DNA from: Devosia sp. 2618
GTDB lineage: Bacteria > Pseudomonadota > Alphaproteobacteria > Rhizobiales > Devosiaceae
DNA: 64,000 bases
NCBI RefSeq assembly: GCF_040546815.1
Contig: NZ_JBEPOO010000001.1
Coordinates: 2,480,001-2,544,000, forward strand
Direction: 5' to 3'
Shown: in pieces, positions 42,940 through 51,387 of the stretch
Numbering within the stretch: the first letter of the stretch is position 1
Layout: every line of letters begins with the position of its first letter
Made by a program: the position numbers and the translations under genes
Notes under the pieces: generated by a model
The model's database searches: none
What the model was told of the DNA's origin: nothing
What the model saw: the letters and a program-made list of their open reading frames with translations, nothing else

Positions 42940-45900
42940 ATGAAATTCTCCCGCCTCAAGCTGCACGGCTTCAAATCGTTTTCCGACGAAATGACGCTGG
43001 TGATGGAGCCAGGCCTGACGGGTATTGTCGGGCCAAACGGCTGCGGCAAATCCAATCTCGTTGAAGCCATGCGCTGGGTGATGGGCGAAAGCTCATACAA
43101 GGCGATGCGCGCGTCCGGCATGGACGACGTGATTTTTTCGGGCTCGGGCAACCGCCCTGCCCGCAATTCGGCCGAAGTCACCCTCGTTCTCGACAATTCC
43201 GATCGCACGGCACCTGCTGCGCTCAACAACGCCGATGTGCTCGAAGTCACCCGCCGCATCGAACGCGAGCAGGGCTCGGTTTATCGCGTCAATGGCAAGG
43301 AAGTGCGGGCGCGTGACGTTCAGCTGCTGTTCGCCGACGCATCGACCGGTGCGCACTCGCCTGCCATGGTGCGGCAGGGGCAGATCGGCGAGCTGATCGC
43401 CGCCAAGCCAACGGCGCGCCGGGCCTTACTTGAAGAAGCGGCGGGTATTTCGGGTCTGCATTCGCGTCGGCATGAGGCCGAACTGCGCTTGCGGGCCGCC
43501 GAGGCCAATCTTGAGCGCGTCGATGACATCATCGCGCAGGTGGACACACAGCTTGAAACGCTGAAGCGGCAGGCGCGGCTCGCGACGCGCTATCGTTCGC
43601 TCTCTGGCGACATCCGCCGGGCCGAAGCGACACTTTATCATATACGCTGGGTTGCAGCCCGCTTTGCCGAGAAGGAAACCGAGGCGCAGCAGGCAGCGCT
43701 GGTGCGCTCGTTGGCCGACGCAACACATCTCGAATTTGAAGCGCAGAAAAAACTCGAAGCAGCCGATGCATCGCTGCAGCCGCTGCGCGAGCGGGAGGCA
43801 ATCACCGGCGCAGTGCTGCAGCGTTACACGATCCTCGCCGAGCAGCTCGCCGAAGAATCACGCCGTATGGGGCAGCGTCGGATCGAACTCGAAGATCGCA
43901 TCCGCCAACTGACCGCCGACGGTGAGCGCGAGCGCGAACTCAGCGCCGAAAGCGAAGTGACGCTGGCGACCTATGCCGAGGAGCTGGAAATTCTGGCGGC
44001 GGAAGGCGAAGCGGCGCAGGCCGATTTTGACCGCGCCCGGCAAGACGCCGACAGCGCCCGCGCCGCCGTTACTCGCGCCGAGGCCGAAGCGCGCGTTGCT
44101 GCCGACGCCCTGTCGCAAATGCGGGCGCGGCGTAGTCAGGCCCAACGCAGCGCGCAGGAAGCAGCGCAGCGGATCGCCCGGCTCACCAGCGAAATTACCG
44201 AGGTCGAAACCGAGGCCCGCACGGTCAATGCCAGCCTTGATGCCGACGAAACCCTGAGCCTCAAGCGGGCCACACTGGAAGCAGCACAAGCTGCGACAGC
44301 CGAAGCCGAATATGCGGCTGTGCTCGCAGAAGAGGCGACGGCCGAGGCCCAGGTCAAGCTCGACGAGACGCGGCCACGGCTTGCCGAAATCGAAGCGGCG
44401 CTCAACCGGCTTGAGGCCGAAGCGGCAACGCTTGGCAAAATGCTCAATGTCGGCGCGAGCCTGTGGCCCGCCATTGTCGATGAACTCAAGGTTGCGCCCG
44501 GCTATGAAACGGCACTGGGTGCGGCGCTGGGCGATGATCTTGAAGCCAGCTCGGATGCCGGTGCGCCAATGCATTGGTCAGTTCCGGTCGATCACACCGA
44601 TGACGCCGCCCTGCCCCAGGCCGCCGAACCACTATCGCGCTATGTGACTGGTAGTGCCTTGCTCAAGCGTCGTCTTGATCAGATCGGTCTGATCTCGGAA
44701 GCCGATGGCCCAGCGCTGATGCATGCGCTTAAGCCGGGTCAGCGTCTGGTCACCATGGAAGGCGCATTGTGGCGTTGGGACGGATTTATCGCCGCGGCCG
44801 ATGCGCCGAGTGCGGCCGCGCAACGGCTTGCCCAACGCAACCGGTTGGCCGATCTCGACGAAGACATTGCCCGCGCCAAGGGCGAACGCAATGCGTTCAA
44901 GCGCGATGTCGATGCGCTGACCTCTGGTCTTGAAGCGACCCGCCAACAGGAGCGTCAGCAGCGCGAGGCCTGGCGTTTGGCGCAGCACGCGATTGGCGCG
45001 GCGCAGGCCGATGTCGATAAAGCCCAGCGCGCCATAGGCGATCTGGTGACGCGGCAGTCGGCTCTGGAAGAGGCGCGGACGCGGCTCGCCACCAGTCTGG
45101 CTGAAGCCGAAGCCATCCGCGAGGAGGCCGAACAGTCTCTTTATGATGCGGGAGATGAAGGCGAAGCGGCCGAGATTGCCGAAACGCACCAGATTTCGCT
45201 CGATGCCGCGCGCGAACGAGCCGACCAGTCGCGCCTGAAACTGGGCAGTTTTGAAACCTCCGCTCGCATGCGTGACAGTCGCATTGCCCAACTGGAGCGC
45301 GATAGCACCAGCTGGCAGCGTCGCCGCGAGGGTGCGTTGGCGCAGTTGGCAACGCTGGATCAGCGCAGCGCTGAAGTCGCGGCGCAGCTCGCCGCCGTCA
45401 ACGTTTCCCCCGATGGCTTTGCCGATCGCCGGGCGCAGCTGGAAGACCAGATCGAAACGGCGACGGTCGAACACAAGGCCGCTGGCGATAGCCTCAATCT
45501 GGCCCAGACCGGGTATCGCGAAGCCGACCGGGCGCTCAAGACGGCCAGCGACCTGCTCGCCAATGCGCGGATTGAGCTGACGCGGATCGATGAACGCCTC
45601 AAGGGTTTTATTGCCCAGCGTCAGCAGATCGAACGACAGATCGAAGAAACGCTCGATATTCCGGCCAGCAAGACGCTCGAAGCCTCGGGCATCAAACCGG
45701 AAGACCCCTTGCCCGCCGAAAACGCGATCGAACAGAAGGTCGACCGTCTCAAGGCCGAGCGCGAGCGGCTGGGCGGCGTGAACCTGTCGGCGGAAAAGGA
45801 AGCGGTCGAGGTTCAGGAAAAGCTCGACCTGATGGTCAAGGACAAGGAAGACCTGATCGAGGCCATCGCCAAGCTGCGCACCGGCATTCAGTCGCTCAAC

Positions 45901-46395
45901 CGCGAAGGCCGCGCCCGGCTCAACGAAGCCTTCGGCAAGGTCAATGCGCATTTCCAGGAACTGTTCACGACGCTATTCGGTGGCGGCACGGCCGAGCTGA
46001 CCTTTGTTGAAAGCGATGATCCGCTGGAAGCCGGGCTTGAAATCATTGCGCGCCCGCCGGGCAAGAAGCCACAGACCATGACCTTGTTGTCGGGTGGCGA
46101 GCAGGCGTTGACGGCGATGAGCCTGATCTTTGCGGTGTTCCTGACCAACCCTGCCCCGATCTGCGTGCTGGACGAAGTGGACGCACCACTCGACGACGCC
46201 AATGTGGAGCGGTTCTGCAACCTGCTCGAATCCATGCGGCAGCGGACCAATACCCGTTTCATGGTGATTACCCACAATCCGATCACGATGAGCCGGGTCG
46301 ACCGCCTGTTTGGCGTGACCATGGCCGAGCGCGGCGTCAGCCAACTGGTATCGGTGGACCTGACGACCGCCGAAAGCTTCCGCGAGGCGGGCTAG
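42940..46395 (+). CDS. smc: Chromosome segregation protein SMC
   Basis: 1151 residues. Walker A is GIVGPNGCGKSNLVEAMRWVMGE near residue 30. It is followed by a long coiled coil (about 170-500), a hinge (about 500-620: LWPAIVDELKVAPGYETALGAALGDDLEA ... PGQRLVTMEGALWRWDGFIAA), a second coiled coil (about 640-950), then the ABC signature TLLSGGEQALTAMSLIFAVF and Walker B PICVLDEVDAPLDDANVERF. SMC dimers condense and align chromosomes with ScpA and ScpB. No scp genes are in the window. The gene is intact. Confidence 0.97.
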   Translation: MKFSRLKLHGFKSFSDEMTLVMEPGLTGIVGPNGCGKSNLVEAMRWVMGESSYKAMRASGMDDVIFSGSGNRPARNSAEVTLVLDNSDRTAPAALNNADVLEVTRRIEREQGSVYRVNGKEVRARDVQLLFADASTGAHSPAMVRQGQIGELIAAKPTARRALLEEAAGISGLHSRRHEAELRLRAAEANLERVDDIIAQVDTQLETLKRQARLATRYRSLSGDIRRAEATLYHIRWVAARFAEKETEAQQAALVRSLADATHLEFEAQKKLEAADASLQPLREREAITGAVLQRYTILAEQLAEESRRMGQRRIELEDRIRQLTADGERERELSAESEVTLATYAEELEILAAEGEAAQADFDRARQDADSARAAVTRAEAEARVAADALSQMRARRSQAQRSAQEAAQRIARLTSEITEVETEARTVNASLDADETLSLKRATLEAAQAATAEAEYAAVLAEEATAEAQVKLDETRPRLAEIEAALNRLEAEAATLGKMLNVGASLWPAIVDELKVAPGYETALGAALGDDLEASSDAGAPMHWSVPVDHTDDAALPQAAEPLSRYVTGSALLKRRLDQIGLISEADGPALMHALKPGQRLVTMEGALWRWDGFIAAADAPSAAAQRLAQRNRLADLDEDIARAKGERNAFKRDVDALTSGLEATRQQERQQREAWRLAQHAIGAAQADVDKAQRAIGDLVTRQSALEEARTRLATSLAEAEAIREEAEQSLYDAGDEGEAAEIAETHQISLDAARERADQSRLKLGSFETSARMRDSRIAQLERDSTSWQRRREGALAQLATLDQRSAEVAAQLAAVNVSPDGFADRRAQLEDQIETATVEHKAAGDSLNLAQTGYREADRALKTASDLLANARIELTRIDERLKGFIAQRQQIERQIEETLDIPASKTLEASGIKPEDPLPAENAIEQKVDRLKAERERLGGVNLSAEKEAVEVQEKLDLMVKDKEDLIEAIAKLRTGIQSLNREGRARLNEAFGKVNAHFQELFTTLFGGGTAELTFVESDDPLEAGLEIIARPPGKKPQTMTLLSGGEQALTAMSLIFAVFLTNPAPICVLDEVDAPLDDANVERFCNLLESMRQRTNTRFMVITHNPITMSRVDRLFGVTMAERGVSQLVSVDLTTAESFREAG

Positions 46396-46530
46396 AAGCC
46401 CCTTCAAAGAGACAGAATCTCCCGCTGTCTGCCCTGACAATGCCACGATCGGCTGTGGACAGCATGACGCACCCCTGCGACAAGCTGAATATACTAATTA
46501 AAACAACGCCTTACCGCCGCCAAGCCTGTC

Positions 46531-46559
46531 TTGACACTCTCAGACCCCACCACTATGTT
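46531..46559 (+). promoter_or_regulatory. Predicted sigma-70 promoter of the F0 ATP synthase operon
   Basis: The -35 is TTGACA at 46531-46536, followed by a 17-base spacer and the -10 TATGTT at 46554-46559. It is the best promoter match seen in the window. It lies 61 bases before the atpI start, in the 225-base gap after smc. Confidence 0.6.
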
Positions 46560-46620
46560 GCGCGCGACTTAAAAGGCGTCCCGGAATTTCCGGGGATGGG
46601 CCGGCCGAGGGAACCAGCGG

Positions 46621-47010
46621 ATGTCAAAACCGCAAGACACCGACAGCCAGCCTGACAACGTCAAAGGGGTGACGCACGATCTTGCATCGCGCATCGCCTC
46701 GGCCAAAAGGGAACGCGAGATCGAGGACAATAGAGCCTCGAGAGACGCCTCCCCGGAGATGAGCGGACTGGGGCGCGGCATGCGCATCGGAACCGAATTC
46801 ATCGCCGCGATCCTGGTGGGTGCCGTTATCGGCTATCTCATCGATCTGGGCCTGGGGACCAGCCCCTGGGGCTTGCTCATCATGTTATTGGTGGGCTTTG
46901 CCGCTGGAATACTCAATGTCACCCGTGTGGTGGCGCAGATGAATGCAGCATCGCCTCCCCCGCCGGGGTCCGATATGGGACCCGACGTGGAAGACGAAGA
47001 TGACAAATGA
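46621..47010 (+). CDS. atpI: ATP synthase assembly protein I (AtpI/AtpZ)
   Basis: 129 residues. A charged N-terminus (about 1-50) is followed by two membrane helices (GTEFIAAILVGAVIGYLIDLGLG and WGLLIMLLVGFAAGILNVTRVV) and an acidic proline-rich tail (ASPPPPGSDMGPDVEDEDD). AtpI helps assemble the c-ring and may move Mg2+. The gene comes first in the operon, 18 bases before atpB, as is usual in alphaproteobacteria. Confidence 0.93.
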   Translation: MSKPQDTDSQPDNVKGVTHDLASRIASAKREREIEDNRASRDASPEMSGLGRGMRIGTEFIAAILVGAVIGYLIDLGLGTSPWGLLIMLLVGFAAGILNVTRVVAQMNAASPPPPGSDMGPDVEDEDDK

Positions 47011-47028
47011 TGACGCTTAGAGGGCTCC

Positions 47029-47805
47029 ATGGCCGGTACTGACCCGATCCACCAGTTTGTCATCTATGACATTGCGAAGCTATTCACCCTCGGCGGTGAT
47101 GGCACAGAAGGTTCCGGTGTGACCTTCGCTTTCACCAATTCGGCGCTGTTCATGGTCGCGACCGTCGCGATCGTGTCCTTATATATGATCCTGGCAACAG
47201 GTTCTAAGAGCGTCGTTCCAGGACGTGCCCAGCTATTGGCGGAACTCATGTATGAGTTTGTGGCCAATATGGTGCGAAGTGCGACCGGCACGGCAGGTAT
47301 GAAGTTCTTCCCGCTGGTGTTCTGCCTGTTCACCTTTATCTTTGTGGCAAACATGCTCGGCATGGTGCCCTACTTCTTCACCGTCACCAGCCACATCATC
47401 GTGACCTTCGCGCTGTCGATGCTGGTTTTCCTGACTGTCGTGATCTACGGCTTCGTCAAGAACGGTCCGAAGTTCCTCAAGCTGTTCGTCCCATCGGGCG
47501 TCCCAGGCTATATTCTTCCCATCGTGGCGCCAATCGAGTTCATCTCGTTCATGAGCCGCCCGATCTCGCTTTCCGTGCGTCTGTTCGGCAACGTGCTGGC
47601 TGGCCACATCACTCTGAAAGTCTTCACCGGCTTCATCGTCACCATGAGCAGCCTTGGTTTCCTTGGCATTCTTGGTTCGGCGCTGCCGTTGATCATGGGC
47701 GTCGCCATCACCGGACTGGAATTCCTGGTTGGTGCTGTTCAGGCCTACGTCTTTGCGGTTCTCACCTGCATGTACCTCAACGACGCGATCCACCCCTCTC
47801 ACTAA
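47029..47805 (+). CDS. atpB: ATP synthase F0 subunit a
   Basis: 258 residues, membrane protein. [34 protein letters not shown] and [21 protein letters not shown] contain the essential Arg of the proton channel ([12 protein letters not shown]). [34 protein letters not shown] is the conserved C-terminus. It forms the two half-channels next to the c-ring. The operon order atpI-atpB-atpE-atpF'-atpF without F1 genes is the split arrangement of alphaproteobacteria. Confidence 0.96.
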   Translation: MAGTDPIHQFVIYDIAKLFTLGGDGTEGSGVTFAFTNSALFMVATVAIVSLYMILATGSKSVVPGRAQLLAELMYEFVANMVRSATGTAGMKFFPLVFCLFTFIFVANMLGMVPYFFTVTSHIIVTFALSMLVFLTVVIYGFVKNGPKFLKLFVPSGVPGYILPIVAPIEFISFMSRPISLSVRLFGNVLAGHITLKVFTGFIVTMSSLGFLGILGSALPLIMGVAITGLEFLVGAVQAYVFAVLTCMYLNDAIHPSH

Positions 47806-47869
47806 TCTACCAGTCACGGCGGGCTGTTCCGCCAGAACCCCGCTTAAAGTCGCTTGAAAGGACTATAAA

Positions 47870-48097
47870 ATGGAAGCTGAAGCCGCAAAGTTCATCGGTG
47901 CCGGTATTGCTTGTTTCGGTATGGCCGGCGCCGCTATTGGCGTGGCCAACATCTTCGGTAGCTTCCTGTCGGGTGCCCTGCGCAACCCTTCGGCTGCTCC
48001 TAGCCAGTTTTCGAACCTGATCTTCGGCTTCGCCGTGACCGAAGCTCTGGGCATTTTCTCGTTCCTGGTTGCCCTGATCCTGCTGTTCGTCGCCTAA
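47870..48097 (+). CDS. atpE: ATP synthase F0 subunit c
   Basis: 75 residues, the usual size. Two membrane helices flank the polar loop [11 protein letters not shown], whose Arg and Asn-Pro are typical. The proton-carrying carboxylate is the Glu of [22 protein letters not shown]. The start [24 protein letters not shown] is typical of alphaproteobacteria, with AGGA a few bases upstream. A strong double stem-loop follows. Confidence 0.96.
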   Translation: MEAEAAKFIGAGIACFGMAGAAIGVANIFGSFLSGALRNPSAAPSQFSNLIFGFAVTEALGIFSFLVALILLFVA

Positions 48098-48122
48098 TAA
48101 CGGCGCCGACCCAGATCTTTCC

Positions 48123-48173
48123 GCAGCCGGGAGCTTCCCGGCTGCGTGCACTTCTCCGGCTTTCGGCCGGCTG
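48123..48173 (+). promoter_or_regulatory. Two stem-loops between atpE and atpF'
   Basis: GCAGCCGGGA, loop GCT, TCCCGGCTGC at 48123-48145 is a perfect ten-pair stem. A shorter CCGGCTTTCGGCCGG hairpin follows at about 48156-48170. No T tract is present, so full termination is unlikely. Such hairpins after atpE can protect the 3' end of the c-subunit message and set a higher yield than for the flanking genes. Confidence 0.6.
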
Positions 48174-48198
48174 ACCGGATTTAACGGGACCTCACCTG

Positions 48199-48855
48199 AT
48201 GGTAACGCAAGCTTTCGCCCAAGAGGCCGAAACGCCGACCGAGCAAAATCTCGACAACGCGATTGACGCCACTCATGGCGAGCCGGTTCCTGGCGCAACG
48301 GGTCACGTCGACCCAACCGCCGACACTCATGCAACCACCGTGGCACACGGTGACGATCATGGATCGGGCGTTTTCCCGCCATTTGATCCAGCGACCTTCC
48401 CAAGCCAGCTGCTGTGGCTCGCCATTACGTTTGGCGCGTTCTATCTGCTGATGAGCAAGGTTGCCCTGCCCCGCGTCACTGGCATTCTCGAGAACCGCAA
48501 GGGCCTGATCGATGCCGATCTGGCCGCTGCAGACGCATCCCGCCAGAAGACCGATGCCGCCATCGCTGCTTACGAAGCTGCACTGGCTGAGGCAAAGGCC
48601 AAGGCACAGGGCATTGCCAACGAAACCCGCGAGTCGATCCAGGCCGACCTTGCTGCCAAGCGCAGCGCAGTCGAAGCCGATCTGACCTCGAAGGTTACCG
48701 CTGCCGAGGCCCGCATTTCGGCAACCAAGACCGAAGCGCTGACGCATGTTGACGAGATTGCCTCGGAAACTGCCCAGACCGTTGTGACGCAGTTGATCGG
48801 CGATATTCCGTCGGACAACATCCGCGCCGCGGTCACCAAGGCCAGCAAGGAGTAA
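48199..48855 (+). CDS. atpG: ATP synthase F0 subunit b' (AtpF2/AtpG)
   Basis: 218 residues. A 65-residue polar N-terminal part with QAFAQEAETPTEQ is followed by one membrane helix (FPSQLLWLAITFGAFYLLMSKVALP) and a long charged helix (ILENRKGLIDADLAAADASRQKTDAAIAAYEAALAEAKAKAQGIANE...). Together with b (48862-49347) it forms the peripheral stalk. Two different b-type subunits are found in phototrophs and alphaproteobacteria. The two genes are six bases apart. Confidence 0.93.
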   Translation: MVTQAFAQEAETPTEQNLDNAIDATHGEPVPGATGHVDPTADTHATTVAHGDDHGSGVFPPFDPATFPSQLLWLAITFGAFYLLMSKVALPRVTGILENRKGLIDADLAAADASRQKTDAAIAAYEAALAEAKAKAQGIANETRESIQADLAAKRSAVEADLTSKVTAAEARISATKTEALTHVDEIASETAQTVVTQLIGDIPSDNIRAAVTKASKE

Positions 48856-48861
48856 GCGACA

Positions 48862-49347
48862 ATGGAATGGCTCGATAACAGCTTCTACGCCACCGTCGCC
48901 CTCGTCATCTTCATCGCGATGGCGCTGTATTTCGGCATCCCAAAGATCATCGCCAAGATGCTCGATGGGCAGATCGCAAAGATCGCCAACGACTTGGCTG
49001 AAGCCAAGAAGTTGCGCGAAGAGGCTGCCGCCCTGCTCGTTGAATATGAGCAGAAGCGCATTGCCGCCGAGAGCGAAGCCGAAGGCATCATCGCTGCTGC
49101 CAAGGAAGAGGCGACCCGCCTGACCGCCGAAGCCCAGGCTTCGCTGGCAGATCTGGTGAGCCGCCGCACCAAGGCTGTGGAAGACAAGATCGCCCAGGCA
49201 GAGGCTCAGGCCGTTGCCGAAGTGCGCGCTCGCTCTGCCGACGTCGCCATTGAAGCCGCTCGTCTGGTTCTGACCGACGAGATGGGCAAGAAGGGTGGCC
49301 AGGTTGTCGACAAGGCTATCGCCGATGTTGGCAATCGCCTGAACTAG
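48862..49347 (+). CDS. atpF: ATP synthase F0 subunit b
   Basis: 161 residues. One N-terminal membrane helix (FYATVALVIFIAMALYFGIPKII) is followed by a long coiled-coil-like helix (MLDGQIAKIANDLAEAKKLREEAAALLVEYEQKRIAAESEAEGIIAAAKEEA). The last stretch (SADVAIEAARLVLTDEMGKKGGQVVDKAIADVGNRLN) contacts F1. It is the last gene of the operon, which ends with a clear terminator 26 bases after the stop. Confidence 0.95.
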   Translation: MEWLDNSFYATVALVIFIAMALYFGIPKIIAKMLDGQIAKIANDLAEAKKLREEAAALLVEYEQKRIAAESEAEGIIAAAKEEATRLTAEAQASLADLVSRRTKAVEDKIAQAEAQAVAEVRARSADVAIEAARLVLTDEMGKKGGQVVDKAIADVGNRLN

Positions 49348-49373
49348 GGTTCGGTGCAGATTTAAGAATTTGA

Positions 49374-49398
49374 GGCGGGCCGCAAGGTCCGCCTTTTT
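49374..49398 (+). terminator. Rho-independent terminator of the F0 ATP synthase operon
   Basis: GGCGGGCC, loop GCAA, GGTCCGCC, then TTTTT. Eight pairs including one G-U, with a GNRA-type loop. Confidence 0.9.
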
Positions 49399-49462
49399 GT
49401 TTCTGGGTATCCCCCATTCCCGCGATTGACGCGTTCCGGATTCTCCACCATGGTGCGCTCAC

Positions 49463-49640
49463 TGCGGGAGAGATTGGATTTTCTCCAGCGCCGAAGGAGC
49501 AACCGCCCCGGAAACTCTCAGGCAAAAGGACCGCAGCAAGCTACAACTCTGGAAAGCGGACCGGCACATTGCGCGGTCCCACCGAAGGAGCAACCGGCGC
49601 TCAGCCGGGAAATCTCTCAGGTGATCAGGACAGAGGGGGC
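49463..49640 (+). ncRNA. Tandem glycine riboswitch
   Basis: Two glycine aptamers in tandem. The first runs about 49463-49540 (GCGGGAGAGATTGG, then CGCCGAAGGAGCAACCGCCC and GGAAACTCTCAGGCAAAAGG, closed by CCGC). The second runs about 49548-49640 (TCTGGAAAGCGGACC, then CACCGAAGGAGCAACCGGC, GGGAAATCTCTCAGG and TCAGGACAGA). The repeated GCCGAAGGAGCAA / CTCTCAGG cores and the short linker are the standard form. It should sense glycine and switch on the gcv operon 62 bases downstream. Confidence 0.93.
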
Positions 49641-49653
49641 ACGGAATTCGCCG

Positions 49654-49680
49654 CAAGGCGAGTGTAGTCGTGTCGCCTTG
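49654..49680 (+). promoter_or_regulatory. Hairpin between the glycine riboswitch and gcvT
   Basis: CAAGGCGA at 49654-49661 pairs exactly with TCGCCTTG at 49673-49680 across an 11-base loop. TTCATTTTCC follows, which is only loosely T-rich. It is the likely expression platform, either a weak terminator or a structure acting on the gcvT ribosome site about 10 bases further on. Confidence 0.5.
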
Positions 49681-49701
49681 TTCATTTTCCGGGAAGTGTT
49701 G

Positions 49702-50868
49702 ATGGCCGAAACCACAGCCGAAGACCTCAAGACCACACCGCTCTTTGAGCGACACACCGCGGCCGGTGGCCGTATGGTGCCATTCGGCGGCTATAGCCTG
49801 CCGGTGCAATATCCCTGCGGCATCATGACCGAACACAAATGGACCCGCGAACAGGCGGGCCTGTTCGATGTCAGCCATATGGGTCCGAGCTTTCTGGTGC
49901 TCAACAATCCAAGCGGCAACGCTGACGCCGACCACGCTGCCATCTCGGCCATTATCGAGCCGCTGATCAGCGGCGATATCGCGGGACTCAAGCCCGGCCA
50001 GGTACGGTACACACTGTTGCTCAACGAGACGGGCGGCGTGATCGACGATCTGATGGTCGCGCGGTCGCCCAAAGACGCCGGGACGCTCTATGTGGTCGTC
50101 AATGCCGGAACCAAGGAAGGCGACTTTGCGCGCATCGCGTCTGCCGCTGGCGACAGGGCCACGTTGAAACGCGCCGATGATGGCGCTTTGCTCGCCCTAC
50201 AGGGGCCGGAGGCGGTCGGCGTTCTCGCCAGCCTCATCCCTGGCGTTGTCGAGCTGGGCTTCATGCAGCACGGCTCTTACGAATTTGAGGGTGAGACTAT
50301 TATCGTCGCCCGCGCAGGTTATACCGGTGAAGACGGGTTTGAGCTGCTGTGCCCTGCCCCATTCGCGACAAAACTGTGGGATGCGCTGCTCGCTGATCCA
50401 CGGGTCAAGCCAATCGGCCTTGGCGCACGTGATAGCCTGCGCCTCGAAGCTGGCCTGCCGCTCTATGGCCATGACCTCGACGAAACCGTTTCTCCCATCG
50501 AAGCTGATCTTGGCTTTGCTGTTTCCAAGCGCCGCCGCGAGGCCGCTGACTTTCCCGGCGCCAGCCGCATTCTGGCCGAACGCGAGAACGGCCCGAGCCG
50601 CAAGCGCGTTGGGCTGATCGTTGAAGGCGCCCCGGCGCGCGAGGGGGCTGAAATCCTCGACGAAGCCGGTACTGTCGTCGGCGTCGTCACCAGCGGCGGC
50701 TTTGCGCCATCGCTGGGCAAGGCCATCGCCATGGGCTTTGTGCCGCCAAGCCTTGCTGTTGCTGGCACCAAACTTCAGGTGTCCGTGCGCGGACGCCAGC
50801 AATCGGCCGAGGTGGTTGCTACCCCCTTCGTGCCCCATCGTTATTTCCGCAAAGCCACATCCAGTTGA
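49702..50868 (+). CDS. gcvT: Glycine cleavage system T protein (aminomethyltransferase)
   Basis: 388 residues. TPLFERHTAAGGRMVPFGGYSLPVQY and EHKWTREQAGLFDVSHMG form the N-terminal folate domain. GYTGEDGFELLCPAPFATKLWDALL and IGLGARDSLRLEAGLPLYGHDLDETVSPIEADLGFAV are the family's central signatures, with the catalytic Asp near LYGHDLD. It moves the aminomethyl carbon to tetrahydrofolate. The chosen ATG is preceded by GGGAAGTG. A longer open frame reaching into the riboswitch is non-coding. It is the first gene of the operon. Confidence 0.96.
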   Translation: MAETTAEDLKTTPLFERHTAAGGRMVPFGGYSLPVQYPCGIMTEHKWTREQAGLFDVSHMGPSFLVLNNPSGNADADHAAISAIIEPLISGDIAGLKPGQVRYTLLLNETGGVIDDLMVARSPKDAGTLYVVVNAGTKEGDFARIASAAGDRATLKRADDGALLALQGPEAVGVLASLIPGVVELGFMQHGSYEFEGETIIVARAGYTGEDGFELLCPAPFATKLWDALLADPRVKPIGLGARDSLRLEAGLPLYGHDLDETVSPIEADLGFAVSKRRREAADFPGASRILAERENGPSRKRVGLIVEGAPAREGAEILDEAGTVVGVVTSGGFAPSLGKAIAMGFVPPSLAVAGTKLQVSVRGRQQSAEVVATPFVPHRYFRKATSS

Positions 50869-50878
50869 GGGATCTGCC

Positions 50879-51244
50879 ATGACCACCAAGTTCACCCCTG
50901 ACCACGAATATATCCGCGTCGAAGGCACCACCGGCATTGTGGGCATCACGCCCTATGCTCAGGAAGCGCTCGGCGACATCGTTTTTGTCGAGCTACCCGC
51001 CGTCGGCAAGGTGCTCAAGAAAGGTACCGAGGCTGCCGTGGTCGAGTCGGTCAAAGCCGCTTCGGAAATCTACGCGCCCGTCGCCGGCACCGTGACCGAA
51101 GTCAATGAAGCGCTCACCGGCGAACCAGGCCTGATCAACTCCGACCCTGAAGCGGCTGGCTGGATCTACAAAATCGCCATCGCCGACGCCGCTGAACTCG
51201 ATGGCCTGCTCGATGACGCTGGCTATGCAGATTTGACCAAGTAA
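50879..51244 (+). CDS. gcvH: Glycine cleavage system H protein
   Basis: 121 residues. TKFTPDHEYIRVEGTTGIVGITPYAQEALGDIVFVELP is the N-terminal beta barrel. The lipoylated Lys is in VVESVKAASEIYAPVAG. NSDPEAAGWIYKIAIAD is the conserved end. It carries the aminomethyl group between P, T and L proteins on its lipoyl arm. It begins ten bases after gcvT, and a family B repeat separates it from gcvPA. Confidence 0.96.
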   Translation: MTTKFTPDHEYIRVEGTTGIVGITPYAQEALGDIVFVELPAVGKVLKKGTEAAVVESVKAASEIYAPVAGTVTEVNEALTGEPGLINSDPEAAGWIYKIAIADAAELDGLLDDAGYADLTK

Positions 51245-51248
51245 GAAG

Positions 51249-51362
51249 CCCCCCTCCCTTCCCTCCCATCAAGGGGGAGGGTGAACCCGGTGTTGCTGGC
51301 AAGATCACGCCACATTCACTGCACTCACCCTCCCCCTTGAGGGGAGGGCCAGGGAGGGGGCT
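51249..51362. repeat. Family B palindromic intergenic repeat, copy 3, inside the gcv operon
   Basis: The right arm CACCCTCCCCCTTGAGGGG continues as AGGG (51325-51347) and matches the arm of copy 1. The left arm CCCTCCCATCAAGGGGGAGG differs at one base. Outside these are GCCCCCCTCCCT and AGGGAGGGGGC, a second outer pair. The interior is short, about 30 bases. It lies between gcvH and gcvPA, so it must be transcribed as part of the operon message unless it ends it. Confidence 0.82.
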
Positions 51363-51387
51363 CCCGCCGCAAACTGGAACCTCCTAA

